Shown here piece after piece: positions 25,058 through 34,458 of a stretch of DNA of 64,000 nucleotides (its first letter is position 1; every line of letters starts with the position of its first letter). Source of the stretch: Marinococcus halophilus (lineage in GTDB: Bacteria > Bacillota > Bacilli > Bacillales > Marinococcaceae); the NCBI RefSeq assembly GCF_002265875.1, contig NZ_NPFA01000009.1, forward strand, positions 1-64,000, in the 5' to 3' direction. The position numbers and the translations under genes are program-made. The notes below the pieces were generated by a model that ran no database searches, was not told where the DNA came from, and saw nothing but the letters and a program-made list of their open reading frames with translations.

Positions 25058-25645
25058 TTATTCGTGCCCCTTTTTCTTGATTTCAATGCTTTCCGTTAAT
25101 TTCGTTTTTACCTCGGGCCATTCCTCTTTTATAATGCTGTAAACTGCCGCATTGCGCACACGCCCGTCCGGCAGCATACGCTCATTGCGCAGAATGCCCT
25201 CCTCGGAAGCGCCCAGTTTTTGAATAGCTTTCCTGGCGGCTTTGTTTTGTTCATCTGTTTTAAACTGTACACGAACAACCCCCAGAGTTTCAAACGCATA
25301 TGTGAGAAGTAAATATTTACACTCCGTATTCACGCCGGTGGAACGCACGCTTTCACTGTAATACGTAGAACCAATCTCAGCTGTTTTCCGGGGCATGGAG
25401 ATATCATACAGCCTGGTTGATCCCACAATTGCCCCGTCCTTTTTCCGCCTTACAATAAACGGCTCTGTATCTCCCTGCTGATGCAGCTTAAGAGCCTCTT
25501 GAACAATTAGCTTCATATCCTGTTCATTATGCATCTTTCTCGTCATGTATGTCCAATTGGACGGCTCTGAAGCAATCTTAAACAACGACTCCGTATGTTT
25601 TTCTTCCAGCAATTCCAGCTCAAACTGCTCACCTGTCAAACGCAA
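25058..25645 (-). CDS. GNAT-family N-acetyltransferase, RimJ/RimL type
   Basis: 195 residues. The RimJ/RimL layout is clear: an N-terminal FELELLEEKHTESLFKIA, central VGSTRLYDIS, the acetyl-CoA region STYYSESVRSTGVNTECKYL, then RVQFKTDEQNKAARKAIQKL followed by G-A-S-E-E-G. Such enzymes acetylate protein N-termini or small molecules. The likely start is TTG 25645 with GGAG upstream; no ATG is better placed. First gene of a three-gene operon whose next gene starts one base after its stop. Confidence 0.88.
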   Translation of the reverse strand: MRLTGEQFELELLEEKHTESLFKIASEPSNWTYMTRKMHNEQDMKLIVQEALKLHQQGDTEPFIVRRKKDGAIVGSTRLYDISMPRKTAEIGSTYYSESVRSTGVNTECKYLLLTYAFETLGVVRVQFKTDEQNKAARKAIQKLGASEEGILRNERMLPDGRVRNAAVYSIIKEEWPEVKTKLTESIEIKKKGHE

Positions 25646-25711
25646 TGTATTAGCTCCATTTCCTTTAATGAGATATATTCATCATATCATTCTAAGCCTT
25701 TAGCCCAAAGT

Positions 25712-25741
25712 GAAAAGCAGCACCCCTCGGGATGCTGCTTA
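25712..25741 (-). terminator. Terminator overlapping the tagH stop codon
   Basis: AAGCAGCA and TGCTGCTT with inner CCC/GGG form an 11-bp interrupted stem; on the minus strand TTTTCACTTT follows. The tagH stop lies in the first arm. Confidence 0.7.
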
Positions 25742-26545
25742 CTCGGTCACTGCCCGGACAGCGCTTTGCTTTTCAAACCCCTGGTTCCGGAACGCTTTTT
25801 TTTCTTTCGGGGTAAAAGCGTTATATTCTTTTAAGAAAGCTTCATATTGTTTTAAAATTTCAGAAGCTTCTCCTTCCGCCCTTATTTCGCCAAATTCAAG
25901 CCAAATTACTTTATTGCAGAATTCTTTCATCTGTGTCAGTGAATGACTGACAAAAAACATGGTTTTGCCGCGCTGCTCGAATTCATGCATTTTATCCAGG
26001 CATTTTTGTGCAAAGGCTTTGTCTCCTACCGATAAAGCTTCATCTACAATAAAAATATCAGGATTAACAGTAATTGAAATAGCAAAGCCAAGTCTCGACT
26101 TCATCCCGCTCGAATATGATTTCACCGGCTGGTCAATGAACTGTTCAAGTTCGGAGAATTCAATAATGTCGGGCTCCATTTGCCGGATCTGCCGCTTGGA
26201 AAAACCGAGCATCAGGCATTTCAGCTCAATGTTTTCCCGTCCTGACAGCTTTCCGTTCAAGCCGGTGGAAACGGAAATCATCGCGGCTTCCCCGTTCGTT
26301 TTTACTGACCCCTTCGTCGGCGGAATAGTTCCGGCAATAATGTTGGAAAGAGTTGATTTTCCGGACCCGTTAACCCCCACGAGTCCAATAATATCCCCTT
26401 TATCTGCCTTAAATGAAACGTTATGGAGCGCGTAAAATTCTTCGCCGTAGCTTTTTGGCAGAAGAAGATCCTTCAACCGCTCGGCGTGCGTATCATACAG
26501 CTTGTATTTTTTTGAGACATTTTTCACTACGACGGATTTTTTCAT
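25739..26545 (-). CDS. tagH: Teichoic acid export ABC transporter, ATP-binding subunit
   Basis: 268 residues from ATG 26545 (MKKSVVVKNVSKKYKLYDTH) behind GGGGGAAAG; the open frame extends upstream but without family sequence. Walker A GVNGSGKSTLSNII, signature YSSGMKSRLGFA, Walker B DIFIVDEALSVGD and the switch His in FFVSHS are all present. The TagH-specific start and AISVSTGLNGKLSGRENI-type insert identify polysaccharide/teichoic acid exporters. With TagG (next upstream gene) it flips undecaprenyl-linked wall teichoic acid across the membrane. B. subtilis TagH (about 530 residues) has a long extracytoplasmic C-terminal domain that is absent here, so this is the short form. Confidence 0.9.
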   Translation of the reverse strand: MKKSVVVKNVSKKYKLYDTHAERLKDLLLPKSYGEEFYALHNVSFKADKGDIIGLVGVNGSGKSTLSNIIAGTIPPTKGSVKTNGEAAMISVSTGLNGKLSGRENIELKCLMLGFSKRQIRQMEPDIIEFSELEQFIDQPVKSYSSGMKSRLGFAISITVNPDIFIVDEALSVGDKAFAQKCLDKMHEFEQRGKTMFFVSHSLTQMKEFCNKVIWLEFGEIRAEGEASEILKQYEAFLKEYNAFTPKEKKAFRNQGFEKQSAVRAVTE

Positions 26546-26604
26546 TTGCTTTCCCCCGTCTCTATCCTCGTTGTGTATTTTGTAAAACCATCCGCCCGGC
26601 CAGC

Positions 26605-27414
26605 TTACAGAAAATCCACAAAATGCCGGCGGAAACGCACGTGCAGTACGGCGCCAATACTGAAAAGCACGAAAACCAGCGCCCAGAAATACAGCGTATA
26701 GCTGGCGTTGGTGATAAAATACCATTCCCCGTAAAAGAAGCTCGCCCGGTACCCCTCCACGAGATAATACATAGGATTGATTTTCATCACAGGAATCAGC
26801 CAGTCAGGCAGACGGTTGTCCATCGGCCACAGTATCGGGGTTAAATACAAAAACACCCGGATGGAAGATTGGATAAACACTTGGAAATCCCGGACAATCA
26901 CTGTGAGCGTGGAGGTGATCATTACCACGCTGATGACAAGCATAATAGCTGCCACAAGAAAATACGGGATCTGCAGGTAGTAAATGCTGATCGGGTGCCC
27001 GGCAAACTGCATGTAAACGATCGTAATCGCAAGCAGCGCCAAATGCGGAAAGAGTCTTGAGATTACTACATAGGCCGGGATGATGCTCGTCGGAAAGTTC
27101 ATTTTGGAAATCATTTTAATCTTTGAAAAGATAGCTTTTGATCCATTAGTTACTCCCGGCTGGATAAAAAACCATAGTATAATGCCCGCAAGCATCCACG
27201 TCAGAAAAGGAATACCATCAACATCGCTCCGCTGACGGATGCCGTAGCCAAAAGCAAACCAGTAAATAGCGATAAACAGAAGCGGACTGATGATTTCCCA
27301 GAATGAACCAAGATAATTACTTTTGTTTTTAATTTTTGTTTCATACACCGCCAGCCGGTTGATCAGCGGAATGCTCGTCCATAATTCTTTCGCTACGGTT
27401 AGTACTGCATTCAT
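26605..27414 (-). CDS. tagG: Teichoic acid export ABC transporter, permease subunit
   Basis: 269 residues with six predicted membrane helices, ABC-2 type. LINRLAVYETKIKNKSNYLG near the N-terminus and the NPMYYLVEGYRASFFYGEW loop between helices 4 and 5 are typical TagG/RfbA permease features. It forms the channel of the teichoic acid flippase together with TagH, whose gene starts 59 bases downstream. ATG at 27414 follows AGAGGGAAACG. Part of a minus-strand wall teichoic acid cluster. Confidence 0.92.
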   Translation of the reverse strand: MNAVLTVAKELWTSIPLINRLAVYETKIKNKSNYLGSFWEIISPLLFIAIYWFAFGYGIRQRSDVDGIPFLTWMLAGIILWFFIQPGVTNGSKAIFSKIKMISKMNFPTSIIPAYVVISRLFPHLALLAITIVYMQFAGHPISIYYLQIPYFLVAAIMLVISVVMITSTLTVIVRDFQVFIQSSIRVFLYLTPILWPMDNRLPDWLIPVMKINPMYYLVEGYRASFFYGEWYFITNASYTLYFWALVFVLFSIGAVLHVRFRRHFVDFL

Positions 27415-27447
27415 ATCGTTTCCCTCTTTTATCCTCTGCCCAACTAG

Positions 27448-28710
27448 TTAATTTGCGTTGAACACTTTTTCCACTACGCGTTTGGCAGCATAACCGTCTT
27501 CCCATTGATTGAATTGCTTTTCAAAATCGGCCACTTCTTTATGGTAACGTTCGCGGATAGTGCCACTGTTTTTAACCTCTTCAATAATTTCTTCGGTATT
27601 CATGACAAGCGGTCCCGGTGCTTCCTGTTCAAAATCAAAATAGAAGCCGCGCAGCTTGTCGCGGTAGCTGTCGATATCGTACGTATAAAATATCATCGGG
27701 CGTTTCAAAATGCCATAATCAAACATCACCGAGGAATAATCGGTAATCAGTACATCACTGATTACATAAAGGTCCCGAATATCCTCATATGCAGAAGCGT
27801 CAATTGCGAAATCTTCGTATCCGGTCACATCCAGATGGTCAGAAACAAGGTAATGCAGGCGCAGCAGCAGTACATACTCGTCTCCAAGACGTGTTCTCAT
27901 TTCCTCAAGATCCATGGAAAGGGTGAATTTGTACTTCCCAATAAAGTAGTATTCATTATCTCTCCACGTCGGAGCATACAAAATGACTTTTTTGTCTTCC
28001 GGGATACCAAGATTTTCTTTAATCTTCTCCATATCTGCATTTGAATAATGATGCAGGTAGTCATTTCTTGGATAACCAGTTTCAAGCAGATTATGCTTGA
28101 ATTCAAATGCTCTCCGGAAGATTTGGGCGGAGTAAGGATTCGGGGCTACCAGGTAGTCCCAGCGCCCGGCTTCAAACAGAAAGTTTCGTTTGTATTTTTC
28201 CGTCGTCGTGCCCGGCATGGTTACTTCGTTCATGTCTTTAGCAAGTTTTTTGAGCGGCGTGCCGTGCCATGTTTGAATATACACCGTTTTATCCGGCTTG
28301 GGGATCCACTTTGGCAGTCTGCTGTTAAACACCCAGTACCGGGCGCGCATCAACACAATAAACCACCGGAAAGAAAAACGCTTGATTGTTTTTAATCCCC
28401 GTTCTTCAAAAAGCTTTTTGTAACGGTGGTCAATGCTCCAGTAAAAGCGGAGCTTCGGATAGTCCTGCTGCATCTGTTCATAAATGGCCCGCGGGTTACA
28501 GCTGTACTGTTTGCCGTAAAAGCTTTCAAAAACAATGATGTTTTCGTTTTTGGGAAGCTTTCCTAGTACTGAGAGCACCGCTTTATAGAAGTTTTTACCA
28601 TTGCGGAGCCTTTTGATTTTTTTCCATCGCTTCTTTGTCCGTTTTTTTATATTCTGCCACGAGCGTTTAAATTTCTTTTTATATTTTTTCGTCCATTTCT
28701 TTTTTGCCAT
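27448..28710 (-). CDS. CDP-glycerol glycerophosphotransferase (TagB/TagF-like)
   Basis: 420 residues. The first 45 residues are extremely basic (KKKWTKKYKKKFKRSW...), suggesting an amphipathic membrane-surface anchor. The catalytic domain has TWHGTPLKKLAKDM with the essential HGT, LETGYPRNDYL, ILYAPTWRDNEYY, and the C-terminal DVLITDYSSVMFDYGIL followed by KRPMIFYTYD. Members transfer glycerol-3-phosphate from CDP-glycerol to undecaprenyl-linked acceptors during wall teichoic acid synthesis: TagB adds the first unit, TagF polymerises. Length fits TagB (about 380) better than TagF (about 745), but the other cluster gene at 29628 also has this domain, so the division of labour is open. Next upstream of tagG. 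Confidence 0.88.
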   Translation of the reverse strand: MAKKKWTKKYKKKFKRSWQNIKKRTKKRWKKIKRLRNGKNFYKAVLSVLGKLPKNENIIVFESFYGKQYSCNPRAIYEQMQQDYPKLRFYWSIDHRYKKLFEERGLKTIKRFSFRWFIVLMRARYWVFNSRLPKWIPKPDKTVYIQTWHGTPLKKLAKDMNEVTMPGTTTEKYKRNFLFEAGRWDYLVAPNPYSAQIFRRAFEFKHNLLETGYPRNDYLHHYSNADMEKIKENLGIPEDKKVILYAPTWRDNEYYFIGKYKFTLSMDLEEMRTRLGDEYVLLLRLHYLVSDHLDVTGYEDFAIDASAYEDIRDLYVISDVLITDYSSVMFDYGILKRPMIFYTYDIDSYRDKLRGFYFDFEQEAPGPLVMNTEEIIEEVKNSGTIRERYHKEVADFEKQFNQWEDGYAAKRVVEKVFNAN

Positions 28711-28858
28711 TATCGTCCCTCAATTTTTTAAAAGTTTATATTTTAGATGCTTTGAAGCATATCCTTTTCCATTCTATCAAAAAAGAGCTTAACAAAAACG
28801 ACAAACTTACAAAACAGGTTTAAGTTTTTGTAAATCATTGTTTAATTTTCATCGCAAC

Positions 28859-28885
28859 AAAAAAAGGGAGAGAACAACTCTCCCT
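28859..28885 (-). terminator. Intrinsic terminator after tagD
   Basis: AGGGAGAG and CTCTCCCT form an 8-bp stem around five bases; on the minus strand a run of seven T follows. It separates tagD from the downstream transferase gene, which therefore needs its own promoter in 28711-28858. Confidence 0.85.
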
Positions 28886-28938
28886 CCCTGTCTGCTCAGG
28901 TTCTCCGCTTAGGAAGGCGAAGCCTTTTTGAGTGAAGT

Positions 28939-29334
28939 TTAATAGTTTACGAGCAGTAATTCTTGTTTAATTTTTGTCGTTGAAATATCCGCAGTACGCG
29001 GCAGATACACTACTTCACAGTACGGGCGGAGAAAATCGAATTTCCCGTGCCAGTCATCACCCATCACGAATGTAGTAATGTCATGATCGAGCACATCATC
29101 GATTTTCTGCTCCCAGTTTTCTTCCGGGATGACTTCATCTACATAACGAACCGCTTCCAAAATCAGCTTACGCTGCTCGTACGTGTAATATGCTTTTTTG
29201 GATTTCAAGTCATTGAATTCGTCTGTCGATATTGCTACCACCAAATAATCTCCAAGCTCTTTTGCCCTGCGGAGAAGATTAATATGCCCCCAATGAAGCA
29301 AATCGAATGTGCCGTAAGTCAATACTTTTTTCAT
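28939..29334 (-). CDS. tagD: Glycerol-3-phosphate cytidylyltransferase
   Basis: 131 residues, the family's normal size (TagD 129). It makes CDP-glycerol from CTP and glycerol-3-phosphate, the donor for both glycerophosphotransferases in this cluster. The nucleotidyltransferase motif TYGTFDLLHWGHINLLRRA holds the HxGH residues, VMGDDWHGKFD binds substrate, and RTADISTTKIK is the RTxxISTT signature. ATG at 29334 follows ATAGGGGGGCAC. It has its own terminator. Confidence 0.97.
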   Translation of the reverse strand: MKKVLTYGTFDLLHWGHINLLRRAKELGDYLVVAISTDEFNDLKSKKAYYTYEQRKLILEAVRYVDEVIPEENWEQKIDDVLDHDITTFVMGDDWHGKFDFLRPYCEVVYLPRTADISTTKIKQELLLVNY

Positions 29335-29627
29335 AGTAGTGCCCCCCTATATTCCGTTAATTTTTACTCTGTATTTTATTCTTCTACACAAATAATTTCC
29401 TCAACAAATTCTTCATTAAAAATTTACATTTATCAACTTGACGCGTTAATTGTAACACATATACCTTGCCAAACATGTCGTCTAATCGTGGGAAGTGGGG
29501 CCAACTTTCTATAAAACTATGTGACAGAAGGCACAAGCTTTACATCTTTTCACACATTTAAAGATATTTTAATATAGTTTATGAACAGTCGAATCCCTCA
29601 AAAACGGAAAAGAGTGCCCCCGCTCCG

Positions 29628-32582
29628 TCATCTGTTTTCTTTTTCAAGCTCTTTGGCGGCCTGGAAAATGCGTGCGGCGTTCTGTTTGTCAGAATAGCTA
29701 AAAATCATCCTCCTGTTTTCACTGACAGCTTTCTTTTCAGCCCACCCTCGTTTTAAATGGCGCCGCAGACTTTTTAACAGCTCTTCTTCAGAATGCACCA
29801 CATCCCCAAGAAAAGTCTCTTCCAGTGGCCGGAGACTTCCTCCCTGGAAAAACCGCTTCGTATCAAAATGATAATAGATGACGGGCTTCTGCATATATGT
29901 GAAATCGAATGAAACGCTTGAGTAATCAGTAATCATCAGCATACTTTCCTTTAACAGCTGCTGGACCGTCTTTTTACCCAGTTTAACTATTTCAATTTTT
30001 TCGCTTTTGATTTTATCGAAAGCATCCGTATATTGCTGCATGCGGTAGTGCGGATAAAACTGCAGCACGACATCGTTTTTTTCTAAAAACCGGTGCAGCT
30101 TCGGATTTTCCAGAAAGCTTTTGTACCGGCGATAATATTCTGACTCCAGAAAGGCTTCTCTAGAATGCAGCCACTCCCGCCAGGTCGGAATAAAAACAAT
30201 TTTCCGCTCTGCCGGAGGGCCTTCAAGGAGATTATCAAACCTCGACAAGCCCGTCACCTGCACTGTCTCTTCGTCGTAATGCATTTTTTTCATAACCATT
30301 CTCTTTTCACTTTTCGAGCTTACACAAAATAAATGAAACGGATATTTATAATATTCCTGGTTATATTCCACACGCTTGCGCCCAAGAACACCGTGCTGCA
30401 GAAAAACTCGCAGGCCATGCCGATAGGATTCCATCAATGTTCCTTTAAACGGAAGAAAGTATTCGATATCATGCGATCCGAAAAAGGCAGTTGCCCGCAG
30501 GCACACCTCCACATGCTCATCGCTTCCAATAATCAATACATTTCCGAGCTCTTCCACGACTTCCCGGTCCATAGAGTCACTTTCGATGGCATAGTACACT
30601 TCTATTTCGGGATGAGCTGTCCGGCAGTATTTGAAGAAATGATATCCTGTATCCTGCGCGGTGTCGGGACGCTCTCCCACCACCCAGACTCTGGATTGTG
30701 CCCCGGCCTTTTTCATCTTTTCATTTTCCTCCTGCAGCTTTAGAAATTGCCTGCGCGGATATGTTATTGTTTCGATTTTTACATTGCCTCTCGGGGTGTA
30801 GGTAACATACCAGGAAATTGCCTGCTCTCCTTCTTCAAGCACATAGGAATGCAGAATTTCATCTTTATAATAAACAAAATCTTTTTTCCCAAGCTTTCGT
30901 TCGTGCATGAATTCCCCGGCATGCAGACGAATATGCAAATCCAAAACGGCTTTGTCACTGTGGAGCCACCGAAAATCTTCAAAAGCCGCTTCCGCTTCAA
31001 ATTGTATCCAGTTATCTTTCAGGTGTTGACTTTTGATAGAAAAGTGATGCTCCTCTTTTGTTTCCCGGTTTTTCACTACTACAGATGCTTGCTGCCTTGG
31101 CCGCAGATTACGTGTTAGTGTTGTAAAACGAGCCTGCCCTTCAATAATGAATTTCCCGTTCTTTACCTTCATCGATGTAATGTCCTTGGCAATATCGATT
31201 TCATCAATGGAGAAAGCAACACGTTTGCTTGTTGTACGGTAAAACTGGTGACGATAAATTTTATTCTGATGATACCATTCGTGCTTTGTATTTTTCACAA
31301 GTTTTCTATTATTGGAACGCAGCCGGTAGTCAATATCCTCTTCATCGCTTCTCACACGGAGATAGAGATCGGATCGACCGAGCCGGTAGGGCGCCCCCCC
31401 TGTGCCTGCTTCATTTTTAAATAAATCCGTCACTTCGCCGTGAAAGACGTATTGTGCCCGTTTGGAATGAAGCTTATACATATGCACAGGCACAACAGCC
31501 TCTTCGTTGGTGTCCCGGTTTTTCCAGACGAGCTGCCAGGCATCCGGAGTATAGCGGTTCCAGTAAAGCGTACCCCGGAAGTGAATGCTTCCCTGCTCGT
31601 AGCTTGCCCGCACTGTATACAGCTTAACGTTTTCCGTCTGAATCATGATTGAAGCTGAATAATTCTGGGTGCGGTACAGTCGGAAGCTGACTGCTCCTTT
31701 TTCATAGTGCGGGGCATACCATTTAGATGCTTTTGCTATATCTTTAGCTGGCATATGAAGACGGTGCCTCCATAATGGTTTATCACCGCCATCTGTGATA
31801 TAAAAATCCCATACTCCTGTAAAATGGCTTGAAGGATCAAGCTCAACGACTGCCGACCACCATTTATCGCTCTCCCATTCAACAGGGTAGTAATATTTCT
31901 GGGATTCTCCGCGCTTTTTCAGTATCAGCTGAAGCTTTGACGGCCAGCCGTTTGCTTCAAGCAGATGCCTGGGAGCCGTACCGAGCAGCTTCCACCCGAT
32001 GCTGACTTTTTCTACATCCATCAAGTAAGCCGGGAAAAGTTTAACTTTTTTTCCGGACGGCCTGGTAACCCTCAGTTCCAGGTTGTTAAATTTGTTGACC
32101 ACCGGCCTGAACAGCCAACCCTTCTCATTTACACCAATCGTTCCCTTCTGCAGCCAGGTCGTCCCGCTCCGTCCCGTTTTTAGACGAAAACGAATGCCTT
32201 CCTGGCGGCTTGAAAGCACGGCAAATCCGATGGCTTTAAATGGCACAGCGGTGTCCAGCTTCTCGAACAGGACGTACGGCACAAAGCCTTCAAATGTCGA
32301 AAAACTCCGTCCGTTTCGCGTATCTGTCGCAAAAAAACGAAGCGGCACCCTGATCCGGTTTTCCCATTCCGGTCCCGACGCCCATTCAATAAAAGAGTAC
32401 TCTTCTTCAATACGCTTTGGCAGCCGTTCATTGCCAATTTCAATGCGAATCGTTATTCCATAGTCATCTCCAAGCCATTCCTTTGCCCGGCAGCTGTACT
32501 GCTTTTCCTTCCACGGGGATTGTCTCTTTTTTAACTGCTGGACCGGTGTCCGGTAATGCGTTTTTATTGTTGGGGCTTTCAT
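29628..32582 (-). CDS. Large TagF-like glycerophosphotransferase with a long unknown N-terminal region
   Basis: 984 residues from ATG 32582 (MKAPTIKTHYRTP) behind GAGGAGAG; an upstream in-frame ATG adds little. The C-terminal 340 residues are a CDP-glycerol glycerophosphotransferase domain: VFLQHGVLGRKRVEYNQEYY, QVTGLSRFDNLLEG, IVFIPTWREWLHS, QFYPHYRMQQY and MITDYSSVSFDFTYMQKPVI. The first 620 residues are basic, aromatic and beta-rich, with recurring WY/RFxxYR-like segments (RHLLEANGWPSKLQLILKKR; YRLRSNNRKLVKNTKHEW), no membrane helix and no domain I can name. The protein probably polymerises or modifies a teichoic acid chain; the N-terminal part may bind the polymer (inference). Confidence 0.82.
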   Translation of the reverse strand: MKAPTIKTHYRTPVQQLKKRQSPWKEKQYSCRAKEWLGDDYGITIRIEIGNERLPKRIEEEYSFIEWASGPEWENRIRVPLRFFATDTRNGRSFSTFEGFVPYVLFEKLDTAVPFKAIGFAVLSSRQEGIRFRLKTGRSGTTWLQKGTIGVNEKGWLFRPVVNKFNNLELRVTRPSGKKVKLFPAYLMDVEKVSIGWKLLGTAPRHLLEANGWPSKLQLILKKRGESQKYYYPVEWESDKWWSAVVELDPSSHFTGVWDFYITDGGDKPLWRHRLHMPAKDIAKASKWYAPHYEKGAVSFRLYRTQNYSASIMIQTENVKLYTVRASYEQGSIHFRGTLYWNRYTPDAWQLVWKNRDTNEEAVVPVHMYKLHSKRAQYVFHGEVTDLFKNEAGTGGAPYRLGRSDLYLRVRSDEEDIDYRLRSNNRKLVKNTKHEWYHQNKIYRHQFYRTTSKRVAFSIDEIDIAKDITSMKVKNGKFIIEGQARFTTLTRNLRPRQQASVVVKNRETKEEHHFSIKSQHLKDNWIQFEAEAAFEDFRWLHSDKAVLDLHIRLHAGEFMHERKLGKKDFVYYKDEILHSYVLEEGEQAISWYVTYTPRGNVKIETITYPRRQFLKLQEENEKMKKAGAQSRVWVVGERPDTAQDTGYHFFKYCRTAHPEIEVYYAIESDSMDREVVEELGNVLIIGSDEHVEVCLRATAFFGSHDIEYFLPFKGTLMESYRHGLRVFLQHGVLGRKRVEYNQEYYKYPFHLFCVSSKSEKRMVMKKMHYDEETVQVTGLSRFDNLLEGPPAERKIVFIPTWREWLHSREAFLESEYYRRYKSFLENPKLHRFLEKNDVVLQFYPHYRMQQYTDAFDKIKSEKIEIVKLGKKTVQQLLKESMLMITDYSSVSFDFTYMQKPVIYYHFDTKRFFQGGSLRPLEETFLGDVVHSEEELLKSLRRHLKRGWAEKKAVSENRRMIFSYSDKQNAARIFQAAKELEKENR

Positions 32583-32624
32583 CTCGACGCTCTCCTCTGT
32601 CATCAAACTATCTGTACTATGTAA

Positions 32625-32651
32625 AATGCGGACTTTGGGAAAGTCCGCATT
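32625..32651 (-). terminator. Terminator after the carboxylesterase gene
   Basis: AATGCGGACTTT and AAAGTCCGCATT are exact complements around GGG, with TTTTAC following on the minus strand. Confidence 0.8.
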
Positions 32652-32680
32652 ACGTTTTGTATTAGTATAGCATACGCGTA

Positions 32681-34228
32681 TTAATAGCTTCTATAAGCGG
32701 ACCGCTGGGTGTATGTTTCAGGCACCCGGGCTTTCCACGCAAAATCATCCTCCGCATGATCATGACGCCTAGGCACCCACTTCTTCCCAATAATCATCGT
32801 CTCCGGCCGTTCCTTTGTATACTGCTTCCATTCCGGGATTCCAGCGTGCCCGGGATTTCCCTCACTTGCGAAACGCACCCAGGCGTCCTGCATGCGTCGG
32901 GTGAGCCCCGGGTTTTCGTTTATTCCGAGCAGCGTGCGGTTCCGAAAGGAAAAGGCTGTTTTAACTGTGTTAAACAAATATCCCAACTCCAGGCCATGAC
33001 AGGCTTTCAACCAGCGGGCTTCCACGCTGAAGCGGTACTGGTACACTTTGCCTCCTGCTTTAGAATAAAGCTCGCTCAGTTCCGTGTGATACAGGCGGAA
33101 TGCCCGGTCTGTAAACATTTGCATAAAAATCTTCGAGCGGCTCCATTTCGGATATCTTTCTTTATAGTCCTGGTAAACCGCCATTGTGGTTTCCTCTGAC
33201 ATATGCTCGTATTTTCGAAGATAAAATAATACGTATGTAGCTACTGAATGTTTCTGTCGCAGCTCCGGAATCAACAGCTTAAAAAAATGCATTTCGTTGG
33301 CGTTTGAGCCGTGAAGCAGCTGTACTTTTCCTGCGTTTTCCTGAATAGCCCGCTCTATGTCAAACGGAATAATTTCTCCATCAGTCGTTGGGGCAAACAT
33401 CCTTGACCCATTGTACGGGCCGTTGGAGGTGAAGTTTTTGTTTACAAATGAAACAGTGGTTTTTACCAGGCTTTCCGCCGGAATGGTGCAAATATCATTC
33501 ATGGAATGCAGGCCGAGCTTATAGATGAGCTGGTCGGAAATATTTGCCGCGTCCTCAACCGAACGGCCAAGCCCGGTAATCACCCCGCTTTGAGCAATTA
33601 CTTTCTGAAAAAGCCCCCGGGCAGCAGGAGCTGCAAGCAGCGCTGTTACGCTGATACTGCCCGCAGATTCTCCGAAGATAGTGACGTTACCGGCATCTCC
33701 GCCAAAGCTTTCAATATTTTCCTGCACCCACCGGAGTGCTTCTATCTGGTCAAGCAGACCGAGATTTTTCATGTAGGCTTTTTCCGGCCCGCATATACTT
33801 TCGGCATCCAAAAAGCCAAATATGCCAAGCCGGTAATTAATGCTGACCATTACGACTTCTCCCCGGGCAGCCAGAGATTTTCCGTCATATAACGCCTCCC
33901 GGTTCGAGCCGCTATTAAATCCCCCACCGTGAATAAATACCATCACCGGCCGCCGGTGTCCCGGCTCTTCATCCGGTCTCCAAATATTTAAGTGCAGGCA
34001 GTCCTCCGATTCCCTCCCCTTTTTAAGACCTTCCACGGACTGCGGGCAGGCGGGCCCGTACTCTGCTGCATTATATACTTTCATCGCTCCGCCTAAGCGT
34101 TCCGGTTTTTTGAACCGCTCCGCTTCTGCGTATTTTATTCCTAGATACTCCTGGACATGTTTGTATAAACAGCCTTCGTAAATCCCTGCAGGCGCATGCA
34201 GCCGCACACTTCCTTTTGATTTTTTCAT
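32681..34228 (-). CDS. Type-B carboxylesterase (para-nitrobenzyl esterase-like)
   Basis: 515 residues from ATG 34228 (MKKSKGSVRLHAP) with GGAGG five bases upstream; an ATG at 34240 overlaps that site. Type-B carboxylesterase signatures: SEDCLHLNIWRP, oxyanion motif VMVFIHGGGFNSGS, nucleophile elbow VTIFGESAGSISVTALL, the acid in the HGSNANEMHFF region and His in KACHGLELGYLFNT. These 55-60 kDa enzymes hydrolyse carboxylic esters in the cytoplasm. It lies upstream of the teichoic acid cluster but is separated by a terminator, so it is probably unrelated to it. Confidence 0.93.
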   Translation of the reverse strand: MKKSKGSVRLHAPAGIYEGCLYKHVQEYLGIKYAEAERFKKPERLGGAMKVYNAAEYGPACPQSVEGLKKGRESEDCLHLNIWRPDEEPGHRRPVMVFIHGGGFNSGSNREALYDGKSLAARGEVVMVSINYRLGIFGFLDAESICGPEKAYMKNLGLLDQIEALRWVQENIESFGGDAGNVTIFGESAGSISVTALLAAPAARGLFQKVIAQSGVITGLGRSVEDAANISDQLIYKLGLHSMNDICTIPAESLVKTTVSFVNKNFTSNGPYNGSRMFAPTTDGEIIPFDIERAIQENAGKVQLLHGSNANEMHFFKLLIPELRQKHSVATYVLFYLRKYEHMSEETTMAVYQDYKERYPKWSRSKIFMQMFTDRAFRLYHTELSELYSKAGGKVYQYRFSVEARWLKACHGLELGYLFNTVKTAFSFRNRTLLGINENPGLTRRMQDAWVRFASEGNPGHAGIPEWKQYTKERPETMIIGKKWVPRRHDHAEDDFAWKARVPETYTQRSAYRSY

Positions 34229-34413
34229 TTTATCCTCCATATATTTAAAAGCGTTGGATTTATCCTGTAGGTTCTAAATACGTACCTTTCCTGGGATTAG
34301 TCGACAGAACAACCCGCAGGTTACACATGAGTAGTTACATATTTTTACAAATTTTTAATTATCGTTGTCTTATTTATTACTGTTACTTCCGCTTCTTTTC
34401 CCCTACAATTAAT

Positions 34414-34449
34414 AAAAAACTGCAATGCTCCGTGGATGGAGATTGCAGT
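34414..34449 (-). terminator. Intrinsic terminator of glpF
   Basis: ACTGCAAT...CTCC and GGAG-ATTGCAGT form the stem, with TTTTTTA following on the minus strand. Confidence 0.88.
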
Positions 34450-34458
34450 TTACGGTAA

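Noticed and set aside
28891-28936. Small hairpin AAGGC-GAA-GCCTT with T-run on the plus strand after the tagD terminator
   Set aside because: Only a 5-bp stem and on the strand without a gene to terminate; likely chance.
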